DNA of 64,000 nt from Mesonia sediminis (GTDB taxonomy: Bacteria > Bacteroidota > Bacteroidia > Flavobacteriales > Flavobacteriaceae): contig NZ_JBHULZ010000004.1 in assembly GCF_042684705.1 (NCBI RefSeq), positions 1 to 64,000 of the forward strand, in the 5' to 3' direction. Positions 46,553 through 55,415 of the stretch are shown in pieces (position 1 is the first letter of the stretch; each line of letters opens with the position of its first letter). Below the pieces are notes generated by a model. That model worked only from the letters and a program-made list of their open reading frames with translations. It did not search any database and was not told the origin of the DNA. A program made the translations under genes and the position numbers.

Positions 46553-47521
46553 ATGTCAATTTTAGTATATACCGAAACCGAAAACGGAAAATTTAAAAAA
46601 GCCTCATTTGAAGCAGCCTCTTACGCTAAAGGAGTTGCCGAAAAAATGGGAACAGATGTTACTGCAGTTGCCTTTAATGCCGAAGACATAAAGGCTTTAG
46701 GGGATTATGGCGTAGCTAAGGTTTTACACATACAGAACGATAAATTAAAAACTTTTAACGCCGAAGCTTACGCGGATGCTATTGCGCAAGCCGCACAAGA
46801 AGCAGGCGCTGAAGTTGTAGTATTAGGTCAAACTGCAAATGACAAGTATCTTGCACCACTTTTAGCTGTTCAGTTAGAAGCAGGTTATGCTTCTAATGTG
46901 GTAGAGTTACCTGAAACTGAAAATGGTTTTACAGTAAAACGTAGTGTCTTTACCAACAAAGCTTTTAATCATACCGCCATAACTACCGATAAAAAAATTA
47001 TCGGGGTTTCTAAAAACGCCTATGGCTTAAAAGAAAATTCGGCCGCAGCCGAGGAAAGCAGTTTTTCTCCCAACTTAAAAGAAGAAGATTTCAATATAGA
47101 AGTAGCTAGCGTAGACAAAGCTACCGACAAGGTAACCATTGCAGATGCCGAAGTTGTTGTTTCTGGCGGACGTGGTTTAAAGGGTCCTGAGAACTGGAAT
47201 TTAGTTGAAGACTTAGCCGATGTTTTAGGCGCAGCAACAGCTTGTTCTAAACCCGTAAGTGATATGGGATGGAGACCTCACAGTGAGCACGTAGGGCAAA
47301 CCGGTAAACCTGTAGCCTCTAACCTTTATATCGCAATTGGTATTTCTGGAGCAATTCAACACTTGGCAGGAGTAAGCGCTTCTAAAACTAAAGTAGTTAT
47401 CAACAATGATCCAGAAGCTCCATTTTTCAAGGCAGCAGACTATGGTATTGTAGGTGATGCTTTTGAAGTTGTACCAAAGCTAACCGAAAAATTAAAAGAA
47501 TTTAAAGCGAATAACGCATAA
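46553..47521 (+). CDS. etfA: Electron transfer flavoprotein, alpha subunit
   Basis: 322 residues. The C-terminal FAD-binding domain shows the signature LYIAIGISGAIQHLAGVSASK (about 262-282) and VVSGGRGLKGPENW (about 203-216). The N-terminal domain pairs with EtfB. It binds the FAD that mediates electron transfer in the heterodimer. A strong terminator follows 30 bp after the stop, so etfBA forms a two-gene unit. Confidence 0.97.
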   Translation: MSILVYTETENGKFKKASFEAASYAKGVAEKMGTDVTAVAFNAEDIKALGDYGVAKVLHIQNDKLKTFNAEAYADAIAQAAQEAGAEVVVLGQTANDKYLAPLLAVQLEAGYASNVVELPETENGFTVKRSVFTNKAFNHTAITTDKKIIGVSKNAYGLKENSAAAEESSFSPNLKEEDFNIEVASVDKATDKVTIADAEVVVSGGRGLKGPENWNLVEDLADVLGAATACSKPVSDMGWRPHSEHVGQTGKPVASNLYIAIGISGAIQHLAGVSASKTKVVINNDPEAPFFKAADYGIVGDAFEVVPKLTEKLKEFKANNA

Positions 47522-47551
47522 TTTTTTATAAATTGTGCCCCTATTTAAAGG

Positions 47552-47593
47552 GCGGTCTAAATAGGTTTTTGTCCTTGTTTAGACCGCTTTTTT
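47552..47593 (+). terminator. etfBA Rho-independent terminator
   Basis: A 10-bp perfect stem (GCGGTCTAAA 47552-47561, TTTAGACCGC 47578-47587) is followed by six T. Confidence 0.92.
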
Positions 47594-47621
47594 ATTGAAA
47601 AGCATTTAAATTGCAAATTCT

Positions 47622-48254
47622 ATGAGTTTAGTGCGATTAACCATAAAAGGAATATCTTACAGCCAAACCCAAAACGGCGCATATGCATTGCTATTAAGCG
47701 AGCTAGATGGCGAGCGTCAATTACCCATTGTGATTGGAGCATTTGAAGCCCAGTCAATCGCCATTGCTTTAGAAAAAGATATTAAACCGCCCAGACCACT
47801 AACCCACGATTTATTTAAAACTTTTGCAGATCGATTTGATATTCAAGTTAAACAAGTCATAATTCATAAATTGGTAGATGGAGTGTTTTACTCCAGCCTT
47901 ATTTGCGAACGCGATAAAATTGAAGAGATTATCGATGCGCGTACCAGTGATGCCATTGCACTTGCACTTCGTTTTAATGCACCTATTTTTACTTATGAAA
48001 ATATTTTAGACAAAGCAGGCATTTATTTAAAACCCGAACAACAAACCCCAGAAGAAAAATCGACCTCTGCTGATTTTATTTTTGATGAAGATCAAGAAGA
48101 CACAGAAGAAGAACAAAGTTCTGCCTCAAAACCAAAAGGAGATTTTGCGCATAAAAGTATTACCCAGCTCGAGAAAGAATTAGAAGAAGCGGTAAAAAAA
48201 GAAGACTACGAGAAGGCAGCTAGACTGCGCGACGAGATCTCTAAAAGACAATAA
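47622..48254 (+). CDS. Bifunctional nuclease (DUF151) with UVR-like tail
   Basis: 210 residues. The N-terminal domain (about 1-132) is the bifunctional nuclease/DUF151 fold, with LPIVIGAFEAQSIAIALE and ARTSDAIALALRF as conserved blocks. An acidic linker rich in E and D (about 145-165) leads to a UvrB/UvrC-type helical hairpin (about 173-208, TQLEKELEEAVKKEDYEKAA), a protein-contact module in repair proteins. The biological substrate is not established. It lies 3 bp before the nucleoside transporter gene, so the two are cotranscribed. Confidence 0.9.
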   Translation: MSLVRLTIKGISYSQTQNGAYALLLSELDGERQLPIVIGAFEAQSIAIALEKDIKPPRPLTHDLFKTFADRFDIQVKQVIIHKLVDGVFYSSLICERDKIEEIIDARTSDAIALALRFNAPIFTYENILDKAGIYLKPEQQTPEEKSTSADFIFDEDQEDTEEEQSSASKPKGDFAHKSITQLEKELEEAVKKEDYEKAARLRDEISKRQ

Positions 48255-48256
48255 TT

Positions 48257-49948
48257 ATGAAACGCCATATTGTAATAAGCCTGCTTTTTTTCTGGGTAGG
48301 TGTACTAGGAATAAACGCCCAATCGATTGAGAAGCAATGGGAATTGCTTGCCCCCCATCAAAACGACAGCTTAGCTATTGACCGTTTAAATTTAAAAGAT
48401 GGCTTATTTGAGTATCAGCAGAAAAAATTAAAAACTAGTCAGCAAGGGGATTTTCTATATCAAAACGACCTTCTTCTGCTCTTTATCCCCGAAAACAATT
48501 CAGAAAAAATCCAGAAATATAGAGTAAAGCAACTATCTGATAGTTTACTCACCCTAAAAACAAACAATAGAGAATACACCTATATTACTCGCCAAAAAGC
48601 CAAAGAAACTGTTGTAGCACCGCTTCAAAAAACAGCTATTCCCAGTCAAGGATTCTCTATTGAAAGTCTTTGGAAGGGTATACTAGGGATGTTCTCTTTA
48701 CTAGTTATCGCCTTTCTTTTTAGCAGTAACCGTAAAGCTATAAACTGGAAAACCGTTGGCGCTGGGCTTAGTGCTCAATTGTTATTAGCCTATGGGGTTT
48801 TACAAGTAAAATGGGTTCAAGTTGCTTTTGAATTTGTTGGTGAAATATTTGTAAAAATTCTTGATTTTACAGCTGCTGGTAGCGAATTTTTATTGGGCGG
48901 TCTTATGGATGTAAATAGTTACGGGTTTATTTTCTTGTTTCAAGTATTGCCAACAGTAATTTTCTTTTCAGCACTTACCTCAATATTATTCTACTTAGGT
49001 GTAATTCAAGTTATCGTAAAAGGATTGGCCTGGATGCTTACCAAACTATTAGGCGTTTCTGGTGCCGAAGGCTTAAGCGTTGCCGGTAATATTTTTTTAG
49101 GTCAAACCGAAGCACCTCTAATGATTAAGGCTTATTTAGAGCGCATGACCAAATCTGAAATTTTATTGGTAATGGTAGGTGGTATGGCCACTGTTGCTGG
49201 TGGAGTTTTAGCGGCTTATATTGGTTTTTTAGGCGGCGATGACCCTGTAGTTCGTTTGCAGTTTGCAAAACACTTATTAGCTGCATCGGTAATGGCTGCT
49301 CCAGGTGCCATTATTATTTCAAAAATTTTATATCCGCAACAAGAAGAAATAGATACTCGGGTTGAAGTTTCTCAAGACAAGATAGGTACCAATATCCTAG
49401 ATGCCATAGCTAACGGGACTACAGAAGGGCTTAAATTAGCAGCCAATGTAGGTGCAATGCTACTTGTTTTTGTAGCGCTTATTGCAATGGTAAATTATGG
49501 TTTCGGAAAAATTGGAGAGTGGACGCACCTCAATGCTTTTTTAGCAGAAAACACCCCCTATCAAAGCTTCTCAATCGAAGCGGTACTTGGATTTGTTTTT
49601 GCGCCGTTAATGTGGCTTATTGGTATCGCCAAAGAAGATATTATGCTTATGGGGCAATTATTGGGTATTAAATTAGCAGCAAGCGAATTTGTAGGTTATA
49701 TTCAATTGGCCGAATTGAAAGACGCCACCACTGGTTTAAGCCTCACCTATGAAAAATCAATCATTATGGCTACTTATATGCTTTGTGGTTTTGCTAATTT
49801 TGCTTCTATCGGTATTCAATTGGGTGGTATTGGTTCATTAGCGCCAGGGCAACGAGAAACCTTATCTAAATTTGGTATCAAAGCGGTTATAGGAGGAACT
49901 TTAGCTTCATTGCTTTCGGCTACCATTGCTGGAATGATAATTGGTTAA
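48257..49948 (+). CDS. NupC/CNT-type nucleoside transporter with a secreted N-terminal extension
   Basis: 563 residues. The C-terminal 400 carry the concentrative nucleoside transporter core, with the motifs GLSVAGNIFLGQTEAPLMIK (about 273-292) and YMLCGFANFASIGIQLGGIG (about 510-529). It would import nucleosides using an ion gradient. Unlike typical 400-residue NupC proteins it has about 130 extra N-terminal residues: a signal peptide (MKRHIVISLLFFWVGVLGI) and a soluble domain (QSIEKQWELLAPHQNDSLAI onward). These would lie outside the membrane and could help capture substrate. It is partnered functionally with thyA and the deoxynucleoside kinase nearby. Confidence 0.93.
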   Translation: MKRHIVISLLFFWVGVLGINAQSIEKQWELLAPHQNDSLAIDRLNLKDGLFEYQQKKLKTSQQGDFLYQNDLLLLFIPENNSEKIQKYRVKQLSDSLLTLKTNNREYTYITRQKAKETVVAPLQKTAIPSQGFSIESLWKGILGMFSLLVIAFLFSSNRKAINWKTVGAGLSAQLLLAYGVLQVKWVQVAFEFVGEIFVKILDFTAAGSEFLLGGLMDVNSYGFIFLFQVLPTVIFFSALTSILFYLGVIQVIVKGLAWMLTKLLGVSGAEGLSVAGNIFLGQTEAPLMIKAYLERMTKSEILLVMVGGMATVAGGVLAAYIGFLGGDDPVVRLQFAKHLLAASVMAAPGAIIISKILYPQQEEIDTRVEVSQDKIGTNILDAIANGTTEGLKLAANVGAMLLVFVALIAMVNYGFGKIGEWTHLNAFLAENTPYQSFSIEAVLGFVFAPLMWLIGIAKEDIMLMGQLLGIKLAASEFVGYIQLAELKDATTGLSLTYEKSIIMATYMLCGFANFASIGIQLGGIGSLAPGQRETLSKFGIKAVIGGTLASLLSATIAGMIIG

Positions 49949-50175
49949 AATCGCTTTTTAAAGATTATATTTATTCTATAGATTTTTATAAAACTCTGCT
50001 TGCGTTAAGGATTGAGTGATTGTTGGAGCTCTTTTTTGTACCGATGTTTTTTAAGCATCTTGAAGATGTTTTGTAGTGATTATTTATTATTTTTACCCTT
50101 AAACACAAAAAAAGCGACTCACGAAAGCCTGCCACACGACTTTTTTAGGCGTGTGAACGCCCAAATTATTAAGCT

Positions 50176-51000
50176 ATGAAGCAATACCACGATTTATTAG
50201 AGCACATTTTAATTCACGGTCACCAAAAGGGAGACCGAACGGGTACAGGTACAAAATCTGTCTTTGGATACCAAATGCGCTTTGATTTAAGTGAAGGTTT
50301 TCCTATGGTAACCACCAAGAAACTACACCTAAAATCAATTATTCACGAGTTGCTGTGGTTTTTAAATGGAGACACCAATATTAAATATTTACAAGAAAAT
50401 GGTGTGCGAATTTGGAATGAGTGGGCCGATGAAAATGGTGATTTAGGGCCCATTTATGGTCATCAGTGGCGCAATTGGAACGGCGAAGAAATAGATCAAA
50501 TCAAAGAAGTAGTAAATACGTTAAAAAACAACCCGAATAGCAGGCGTATGCTGGTAAGTGCTTGGAACCCGAGTGTTTTGCCTAATACTAATTTATCGTT
50601 TAGCGAGAATGTAGCCCAAAATAAAGCTGCATTACCACCCTGCCATGCATTTTTTCAATTTTATGTAGCCAATAACAAGTTGTCTTGCCAATTGTACCAG
50701 CGCAGCGCCGATGTGTTCTTGGGTGTGCCATTTAACATTGCTTCTTATGCGCTCTTAACACTTATGATGGCTCAAGTGTGCGGATATGAACCGGGAGATT
50801 TTATTCACACTTTTGGCGATGTACATATTTATAACAACCACGTAGAGCAGGTAAAACTTCAATTGAGCAGATCACCAAAACCGCTCCCTAAAATGATTCT
50901 TAACCCAGAGGTTAAAGATATTTTCTCATTTACTTATTCTGATTTTACGTTAGAAGATTACAATCCGCATCCTGGCATAAAAGCAAAGGTTGCTATTTAA
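50176..51000 (+). CDS. thyA: Thymidylate synthase
   Basis: 274 residues converting dUMP to dTMP with methylene-tetrahydrofolate. Visible motifs are the phosphate-binding GHQKGDRTGTGTKSVFGYQM near the N terminus, GPIYGHQWRNW, the catalytic cysteine in LPPCHAFFQFYV, and GVPFNIASYALLT. The small insert before PPCH (LSFSENVAQNKAA) is not found in E. coli ThyA. Its product dihydrofolate is recycled by folA, encoded 4.4 kb away. The 227-bp upstream gap contains no recognisable gene or promoter match. Confidence 0.98.
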   Translation: MKQYHDLLEHILIHGHQKGDRTGTGTKSVFGYQMRFDLSEGFPMVTTKKLHLKSIIHELLWFLNGDTNIKYLQENGVRIWNEWADENGDLGPIYGHQWRNWNGEEIDQIKEVVNTLKNNPNSRRMLVSAWNPSVLPNTNLSFSENVAQNKAALPPCHAFFQFYVANNKLSCQLYQRSADVFLGVPFNIASYALLTLMMAQVCGYEPGDFIHTFGDVHIYNNHVEQVKLQLSRSPKPLPKMILNPEVKDIFSFTYSDFTLEDYNPHPGIKAKVAI

Positions 51001-51009
51001 ATTTATACT

Positions 51010-51408
51010 ATGAAACGCTTTATTTTATTTCTTTTTATACTTTCATCTCCAATTGCTTTTTCTCAGGTAAGCGGCAACACGGTTACGAGCAAAGAAAAAG
51101 CTCCTATCTGGCCGGGCTGTGAAGAAGTAAAGGTTAAAGCCGATTGCTTTAACAAAATGTTGAGCAAGCATATTCAACAAAATTTCACCTTCCCAAAAGA
51201 GTACACCTCAGCCGATAAAGGCAGCAAGGTAATAGTTCGTTTTGTTATTGACAAGCGAGGCGAACCGGCTATAAAAAAGGTTACTGGCGGTAAGCCTTAT
51301 TTGCAGGAAGCGGCTAAAAAAATCATTCTTAGCATTCCTAAAATGCAACCTGGAAGCCTTAACGGCGAACCCCGAGCAATTAGCTACGCGGTACCTTTTA
51401 ATTTTTAA
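51010..51408 (+). CDS. Small secreted TonB-C-like protein
   Basis: 132 residues with signal peptide MKRFILFLFILSSPIAFSQ. The remainder resembles a stand-alone TonB C-terminal domain: a paired cysteine stretch (WPGCEEVKVKADCFNKML), then VIVRFVIDKRGEPAIKKVTG and a final AVPFNF strand. There is no N-terminal anchor or proline-rich spacer, so it is not an energy-coupling TonB. Many Bacteroidota secrete such orphan domains; their role is unknown. It follows thyA by 9 bp and may be cotranscribed with it. Confidence 0.8.
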   Translation: MKRFILFLFILSSPIAFSQVSGNTVTSKEKAPIWPGCEEVKVKADCFNKMLSKHIQQNFTFPKEYTSADKGSKVIVRFVIDKRGEPAIKKVTGGKPYLQEAAKKIILSIPKMQPGSLNGEPRAISYAVPFNF

Positions 51409-51595
51409 GCTTAAAGCGGATTTCTTATTTCTTAGAAGACCCAATCAGCCAAGCTATAAGGGTTTTGATTATTCATTTCTTCGTAAATTTTGAAAATGCT
51501 TTGTCTTTTTAAATGGATGAGTTAACTTTCGTCTATTGGATTTAAACAAATTAAAATTGAGCCAGTTTTAGCAAGCCCTTAACACATAAACAATG

Positions 51596-51623
51596 TTGTG
51601 ATTCAATTTAAATTGTACCTTTG
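51596..51623 (+). promoter_or_regulatory. Promoter of egtB-egtD
   Basis: The -33 TTG (51596-51598), 17 nt and the -7 TACCTTTG (51616-51623) match the Bacteroidota consensus fully. Transcription would start near 51630, giving a leader of about 20 nt before egtB. Confidence 0.65.
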
Positions 51624-51651
51624 AGAAAGACCTTAAAAAGACACATTTGTC

Positions 51652-52818
51652 ATGCAAAACCGCGCTTTACTCCAACTCTTTAAAAACACCCGGCAACAAT
51701 CTGAAAAAATTTGCAGTCCGCTTCAGGTCGAAGACTATGTCATACAACCGGTTGAATTTGTATCTCCGCCCAAATGGCATCTAGGTCACACCTCGTGGTT
51801 TTTCGAAGAATTTATCTTAAAACAGCATAAACCAAATTATAAAGTTTATGATAAAGATTTCGGTTTTGTTTTTAACAGTTACTATGAAAGTGTGGGCGAA
51901 AAGGTAATTCGCACCCATCGAGGTAATTTATCGCGGCCAACCGTAGAAGAGGTATACAACTATAGAAAATATGTTACACAAGAAATTTGCGCATTTTTAG
52001 AACAGCATGTAATAAGTGAAGATCTTGATTCGGTTTTTCAAATAGGAATACATCACGAAAAACAACATCAAGAATTACTGCTTACAGACATAAAATATAT
52101 TTTAGGTAATAATCCTTTATTACCCGCTTATGACAAGGATTTTATCGAAAATAACACAGAAAATCAATCACTGCAATGGTTACAAGTACCTGAAGGCTTA
52201 TATAAAATAGGTCTGCCTGAGACTAGCACAGATTTTGCTTACGATAATGAGAAAGCAGAGCATCGCGTTTTCTTACAAGATTTCTTCATCGCTAACAAAT
52301 TGGTTACCAATCAAGATTATCTAGATTTTATTAATAGTGGCGGATACCAAAACGTTTTGCTCTGGCATGCCGAAGCTTGGGATTGGCTAACAGCAGAGAA
52401 GATTACCGCTCCCGCTTATTGGCACTTAATAAATGATGAGTGGCACCAATATACTTTAGCCGGTTTAAAACCCATTGATTTACAAGCTCCGCTTACCCAT
52501 ATTTCTTATTATGAAGCCTTTGCTTTTGCCCAATGGAAAAACTTACGCCTACCTACCGAATTTGAATGGGAAGTAGCCCAACACCTTTTTAATTGGGGTC
52601 ATCGTTGGGAGTGGACAGAAAGTGCCTACCTACCCTATCCTAAATATAAAAAAGCCGAAGGTGCCTTAGGCGAGTATAACGGTAAATTTATGGTTAATCA
52701 AAAAGTACTGCGTGGCGGTTCTATTGCCACCTCAAAAAATCATACGCGAAAAACTTATCGTAATTTCTTTCACCCTTACCTTCGCTGGCAATATACAGGC
52801 TTAAGACTCGCAAAATAA
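51652..52818 (+). CDS. egtB: Ergothioneine biosynthesis sulfoxide synthase EgtB
   Basis: 388 residues. The N-terminal DinB-like domain carries the iron-binding histidines (H46 in WHLGHTSW; H135 and H139 in HHEKQHQELL). The C-terminal formylglycine-generating-enzyme-like domain follows (RLPTEFEWEVAQ, RWEWTESAY, RGGS, TYRNFFHPYLRWQYTGLRLA). EgtB joins trimethylhistidine (hercynine) to a thiol donor, gamma-glutamylcysteine or cysteine, with oxygen to give a sulfoxide. The donor here is not known; no egtA or egtC is nearby, which would favour direct use of cysteine. egtD follows 17 bp downstream. Confidence 0.94.
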   Translation: MQNRALLQLFKNTRQQSEKICSPLQVEDYVIQPVEFVSPPKWHLGHTSWFFEEFILKQHKPNYKVYDKDFGFVFNSYYESVGEKVIRTHRGNLSRPTVEEVYNYRKYVTQEICAFLEQHVISEDLDSVFQIGIHHEKQHQELLLTDIKYILGNNPLLPAYDKDFIENNTENQSLQWLQVPEGLYKIGLPETSTDFAYDNEKAEHRVFLQDFFIANKLVTNQDYLDFINSGGYQNVLLWHAEAWDWLTAEKITAPAYWHLINDEWHQYTLAGLKPIDLQAPLTHISYYEAFAFAQWKNLRLPTEFEWEVAQHLFNWGHRWEWTESAYLPYPKYKKAEGALGEYNGKFMVNQKVLRGGSIATSKNHTRKTYRNFFHPYLRWQYTGLRLAK

Positions 52819-52835
52819 CAACACGACTAAAAAAT

Positions 52836-53816
52836 ATGAAAAAAAACAAAATAAAATCCTTAAAAAGCGATTTTGAAAAAGATGTTTTAAAAGGATTAAG
52901 CAGCTATCCTAAATATCTCGACAGTAAATATATCTATGACCAAAAAGGCGATAAGTTATTTCAACAAATAATGCATATGCCCGAGTATTATTTGACCCGC
53001 TGCGAACATGAGATTATAACCACCCACCAAAAAGAATTATGTTCTATTTTTAGCGATAACACAGGGTTTGATTTAATCGAACTTGGCGCAGGCGATGGTA
53101 AAAAAACAAAAGTTATTTTAGAAGGCTTGCTAAAAGCAGATGCAAACTTCACTTATTTACCAATTGATATTAGCCTTCATAGTTTAGAAGACTTGCAAGA
53201 GAGGTTGTTACTAGAACTCCCAGACTTACATATAGAACCATTACAGGGAAGTTATTTCAAAGTTTTAAAGCGGTTAAAACGTTATATAAACCGTAAAAAA
53301 GTCCTTCTTGTTTTAGGATCAAATATTGGTAATTTAAACCATAAGAAAGCGATCCTCTTTTTGAAGAATATTCAAAAGTCTATGCAAGAAAACGATTTGC
53401 TTTTTATGGGATTTGATCAAAAAAAAGACCCTCAAGTAATACTTAATGCCTACAACGATGCTGCCGGTATTACCGCTGAATTCAACAAAAACTTATTGCA
53501 CCGCATCAATAAACAGTTGGATGCAAATTTTAATGTAGATCAATTTAAACATTGGGAGACTTATAACCCAGAAACCGGTACTGCTAAAAGTTTTTTAGTT
53601 TGCCAAGAACCGCAACAAGTGCTCATTAAAAAATTAGATCTTGTCGTAAATTTTGAAGCTTATGAAAGCATACATTGCGAAATAAGTCAGAAGTATGACG
53701 ATGCCACCGTAGCTTGGCTTGCAAATAAAGCTGGATTAGAAATAGTCAATACTTTTACCGATCAACGCGCTTATTATAAAAATTATATTTTCAAGAAAAA
53801 AGCAGGATTTGCTTAA
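52836..53816 (+). CDS. egtD: L-histidine N-alpha-trimethyltransferase EgtD
   Basis: 326 residues. It uses SAM three times to convert histidine to hercynine, the first step of ergothioneine synthesis. The family motif YYLTRCEHEI (51-60) is followed by the SAM-binding loop IELGAGDGKKT (81-91) and the later LLVLGSNIGNLN (about 166-177). Near the C terminus EISQKYD (about 286) provides the conserved substrate-binding region. The stop codon overlaps the stop of the convergent aminotransferase gene by two bases. EgtB and EgtD are thus encoded in one unit in reverse reaction order. Confidence 0.95.
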   Translation: MKKNKIKSLKSDFEKDVLKGLSSYPKYLDSKYIYDQKGDKLFQQIMHMPEYYLTRCEHEIITTHQKELCSIFSDNTGFDLIELGAGDGKKTKVILEGLLKADANFTYLPIDISLHSLEDLQERLLLELPDLHIEPLQGSYFKVLKRLKRYINRKKVLLVLGSNIGNLNHKKAILFLKNIQKSMQENDLLFMGFDQKKDPQVILNAYNDAAGITAEFNKNLLHRINKQLDANFNVDQFKHWETYNPETGTAKSFLVCQEPQQVLIKKLDLVVNFEAYESIHCEISQKYDDATVAWLANKAGLEIVNTFTDQRAYYKNYIFKKKAGFA

Positions 53817-54898
53817 TAAGGTAAATTTTTAAGCGCCTTTAGCAAATAGTTTAAGTCTTTGATACTATTATAATAATGAAAACCAATACGAATACCTTGG
53901 CCACGCTGTGCACAAATAATATTTTGATTTTTTAAATAGGCTAAGTTTCTAGTATCTATTTGCAAATTAAATATGGGAGAAGAGGTGCTCTGTCTTATGA
54001 TTTGATTTTCTAACAAGTTCAACTCAGCAAAGGCTGATTTTGCGGTTCGACTAATTTTCTCAATTTTTTTGTAGATTTTTTCTTCCCCAATTTCAAAAAG
54101 GGTCTCTAAAGCAGGCGCCAATGAACCCAGCTGCATTAAATCTAAATGCCCAGGTTCTAATTTTTTATGTAGAGCTATAGCTTGCAAAGAGCTCTCTTTA
54201 TTTACAGCATTTGAGCCTATAGTTTTAGGCTGCACACGCATTTCTAATCCTTTACGAAAGACAAAAAAGGCACTACCCCAACCGGCGTGCAGCCATTTAT
54301 AGGCACTAACCCCTAAAATATCTATACCTGATTCCTCAAAATTGAAAGATTCGGTACCGCAAAATTGGGTGCCGTCGGCTATAAATAGCGTTTGTGGAAA
54401 AATTTGTTTTAAGTTCTTTATAAAAGAAGCATTCAATTTTAAACCGTTTAAATACTGAATGACACTAAAGATAAATACATCGGGTTGTTCTTTTTTGAAA
54501 GCCTTAAATATAGTTTCTTCGATATCCGCTTTAAGCGCTATTTCTCGAAATTGAAAATCCCATTTTTTAACGGCTAAGGTGATTGATGGGTAATCATTTT
54601 CTATAAACATAATTTTGCTATTCGGTGAAATACCACTCAATACCCCGTGAAATCCGAATGAAAAGTTAGGGGTAAAAGCAATATTCCCTGTTTTAACTCG
54701 TAGCAAGCGTTTTAAATAATTAGTTACTTGGTTCAATTGGGAATCATAATTTTCAAAATACCTTGTCGGATGCTGCAGGTGTAAATCAAGTATATCTTTC
54801 TTATAATTATAAACATTTTGAGGAATAAGACCCATAGCCGGGGTGTTGAGATAAACGCTATTTGAAAGCCCAGGAAAAAGTTGGTCTAAATTGTTCAT
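53813..54898 (-). CDS. Class V aminotransferase-fold PLP enzyme, possible ergothioneine C-S lyase
   Basis: 361 residues from ATG 54898 (MNNLDQLFPGLSNSVYLNTP); an in-frame ATG at 54943 would extend into the divergent promoter and is unlikely. It has the class V fold: NTPAMGLIPQ near the N terminus, LFIADGTQFCGTE for the PLP-contacting aspartate, and the Schiff-base lysine in VSAYKWLHAGWG (about 210). It faces egtBD tail to tail. Ergothioneine synthesis needs a PLP-dependent C-S lyase (EgtE in mycobacteria), and none of the other genes nearby could supply it. I therefore infer an EgtE-like role, but general cysteine desulfurase-like activity is an alternative. Confidence 0.75.
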   Translation of the reverse strand: MNNLDQLFPGLSNSVYLNTPAMGLIPQNVYNYKKDILDLHLQHPTRYFENYDSQLNQVTNYLKRLLRVKTGNIAFTPNFSFGFHGVLSGISPNSKIMFIENDYPSITLAVKKWDFQFREIALKADIEETIFKAFKKEQPDVFIFSVIQYLNGLKLNASFIKNLKQIFPQTLFIADGTQFCGTESFNFEESGIDILGVSAYKWLHAGWGSAFFVFRKGLEMRVQPKTIGSNAVNKESSLQAIALHKKLEPGHLDLMQLGSLAPALETLFEIGEEKIYKKIEKISRTAKSAFAELNLLENQIIRQSTSSPIFNLQIDTRNLAYLKNQNIICAQRGQGIRIGFHYYNSIKDLNYLLKALKNLPY

Positions 54899-54903
54899 GC
54901 CTC

Positions 54904-54932
54904 TTGTTTTATATAGAAAAATAGTACATTTG
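54904..54932 (+). promoter_or_regulatory. Promoter of the 2TM/folA/kinase unit
   Basis: The -33 TTG (54904-54906), 18 nt and the -7 TACATTTG (54925-54932) match the consensus. The site lies in the 60-bp gap between the divergent aminotransferase and 2TM genes, about 27 bp before the ATG at 54959. Confidence 0.65.
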
Positions 54933-54958
54933 AATATAATCAAATTAATCTAAACATT

Positions 54959-55411
54959 ATGGCTCCTTCATCGACAAAAAAACCCAGTATCGATCCTGAG
55001 CAAAAACAGCTTATAGAGAATGCACAACACCGCATTAAACAAAAGAAAAACTTATCTCGACACTTCGTGTTTTTCTTGGCAGGTAGCATTCTATTCATTC
55101 TACTAAACTTGGTTCTTGGTTTTGGCAAAGATTTCAGGCTTTTTGACGTCGACTGGTTTGTTTGGGCGATTGTTCTATGGCTTTTCATTTTATTAATTCA
55201 CACTATAAATGTGTTATTGATGAGTAAGTTTATGGACAAGGATTGGGAGAATAAACAATTAGAATTATTGGTAGCCAAGCAAAAAGAGCGCATTGCAGAG
55301 CTTCAAGCAAGAGTAGATAAGGAATATCCTTTACCTCATTTTAAAACGAATAATCCCCATGACATTAATAAGGATGACGATTTAGATAGCATTAAACCCT
55401 ATAATCAATAA
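54959..55411 (+). CDS. 2TM domain protein
   Basis: 150 residues. Two membrane helices (about 38-60, VFFLAGSILFILLNLVLGFG, and about 72-93, FVWAIVLWLFILLIHTINV) follow a charged N terminus, matching the 2TM family common in Bacteroidota. The helix after them (about 95-125, KDWENKQLELLVAKQKERIA) is likely a coiled coil, and the tail is polar. Related modules are found attached to LytTR or histidine kinase proteins, but this stand-alone copy has no signalling domain. folA starts 4 bp after its stop. Confidence 0.85.
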   Translation: MAPSSTKKPSIDPEQKQLIENAQHRIKQKKNLSRHFVFFLAGSILFILLNLVLGFGKDFRLFDVDWFVWAIVLWLFILLIHTINVLLMSKFMDKDWENKQLELLVAKQKERIAELQARVDKEYPLPHFKTNNPHDINKDDDLDSIKPYNQ

Positions 55412-55415
55412 TTTT

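Noticed and set aside
49949..50175. The 227-bp gap before thyA as a possible small RNA or riboswitch
   Set aside because: Some short inverted pairs exist, but none has a long stem or a terminator-like T tract, and no known motif was recognised.
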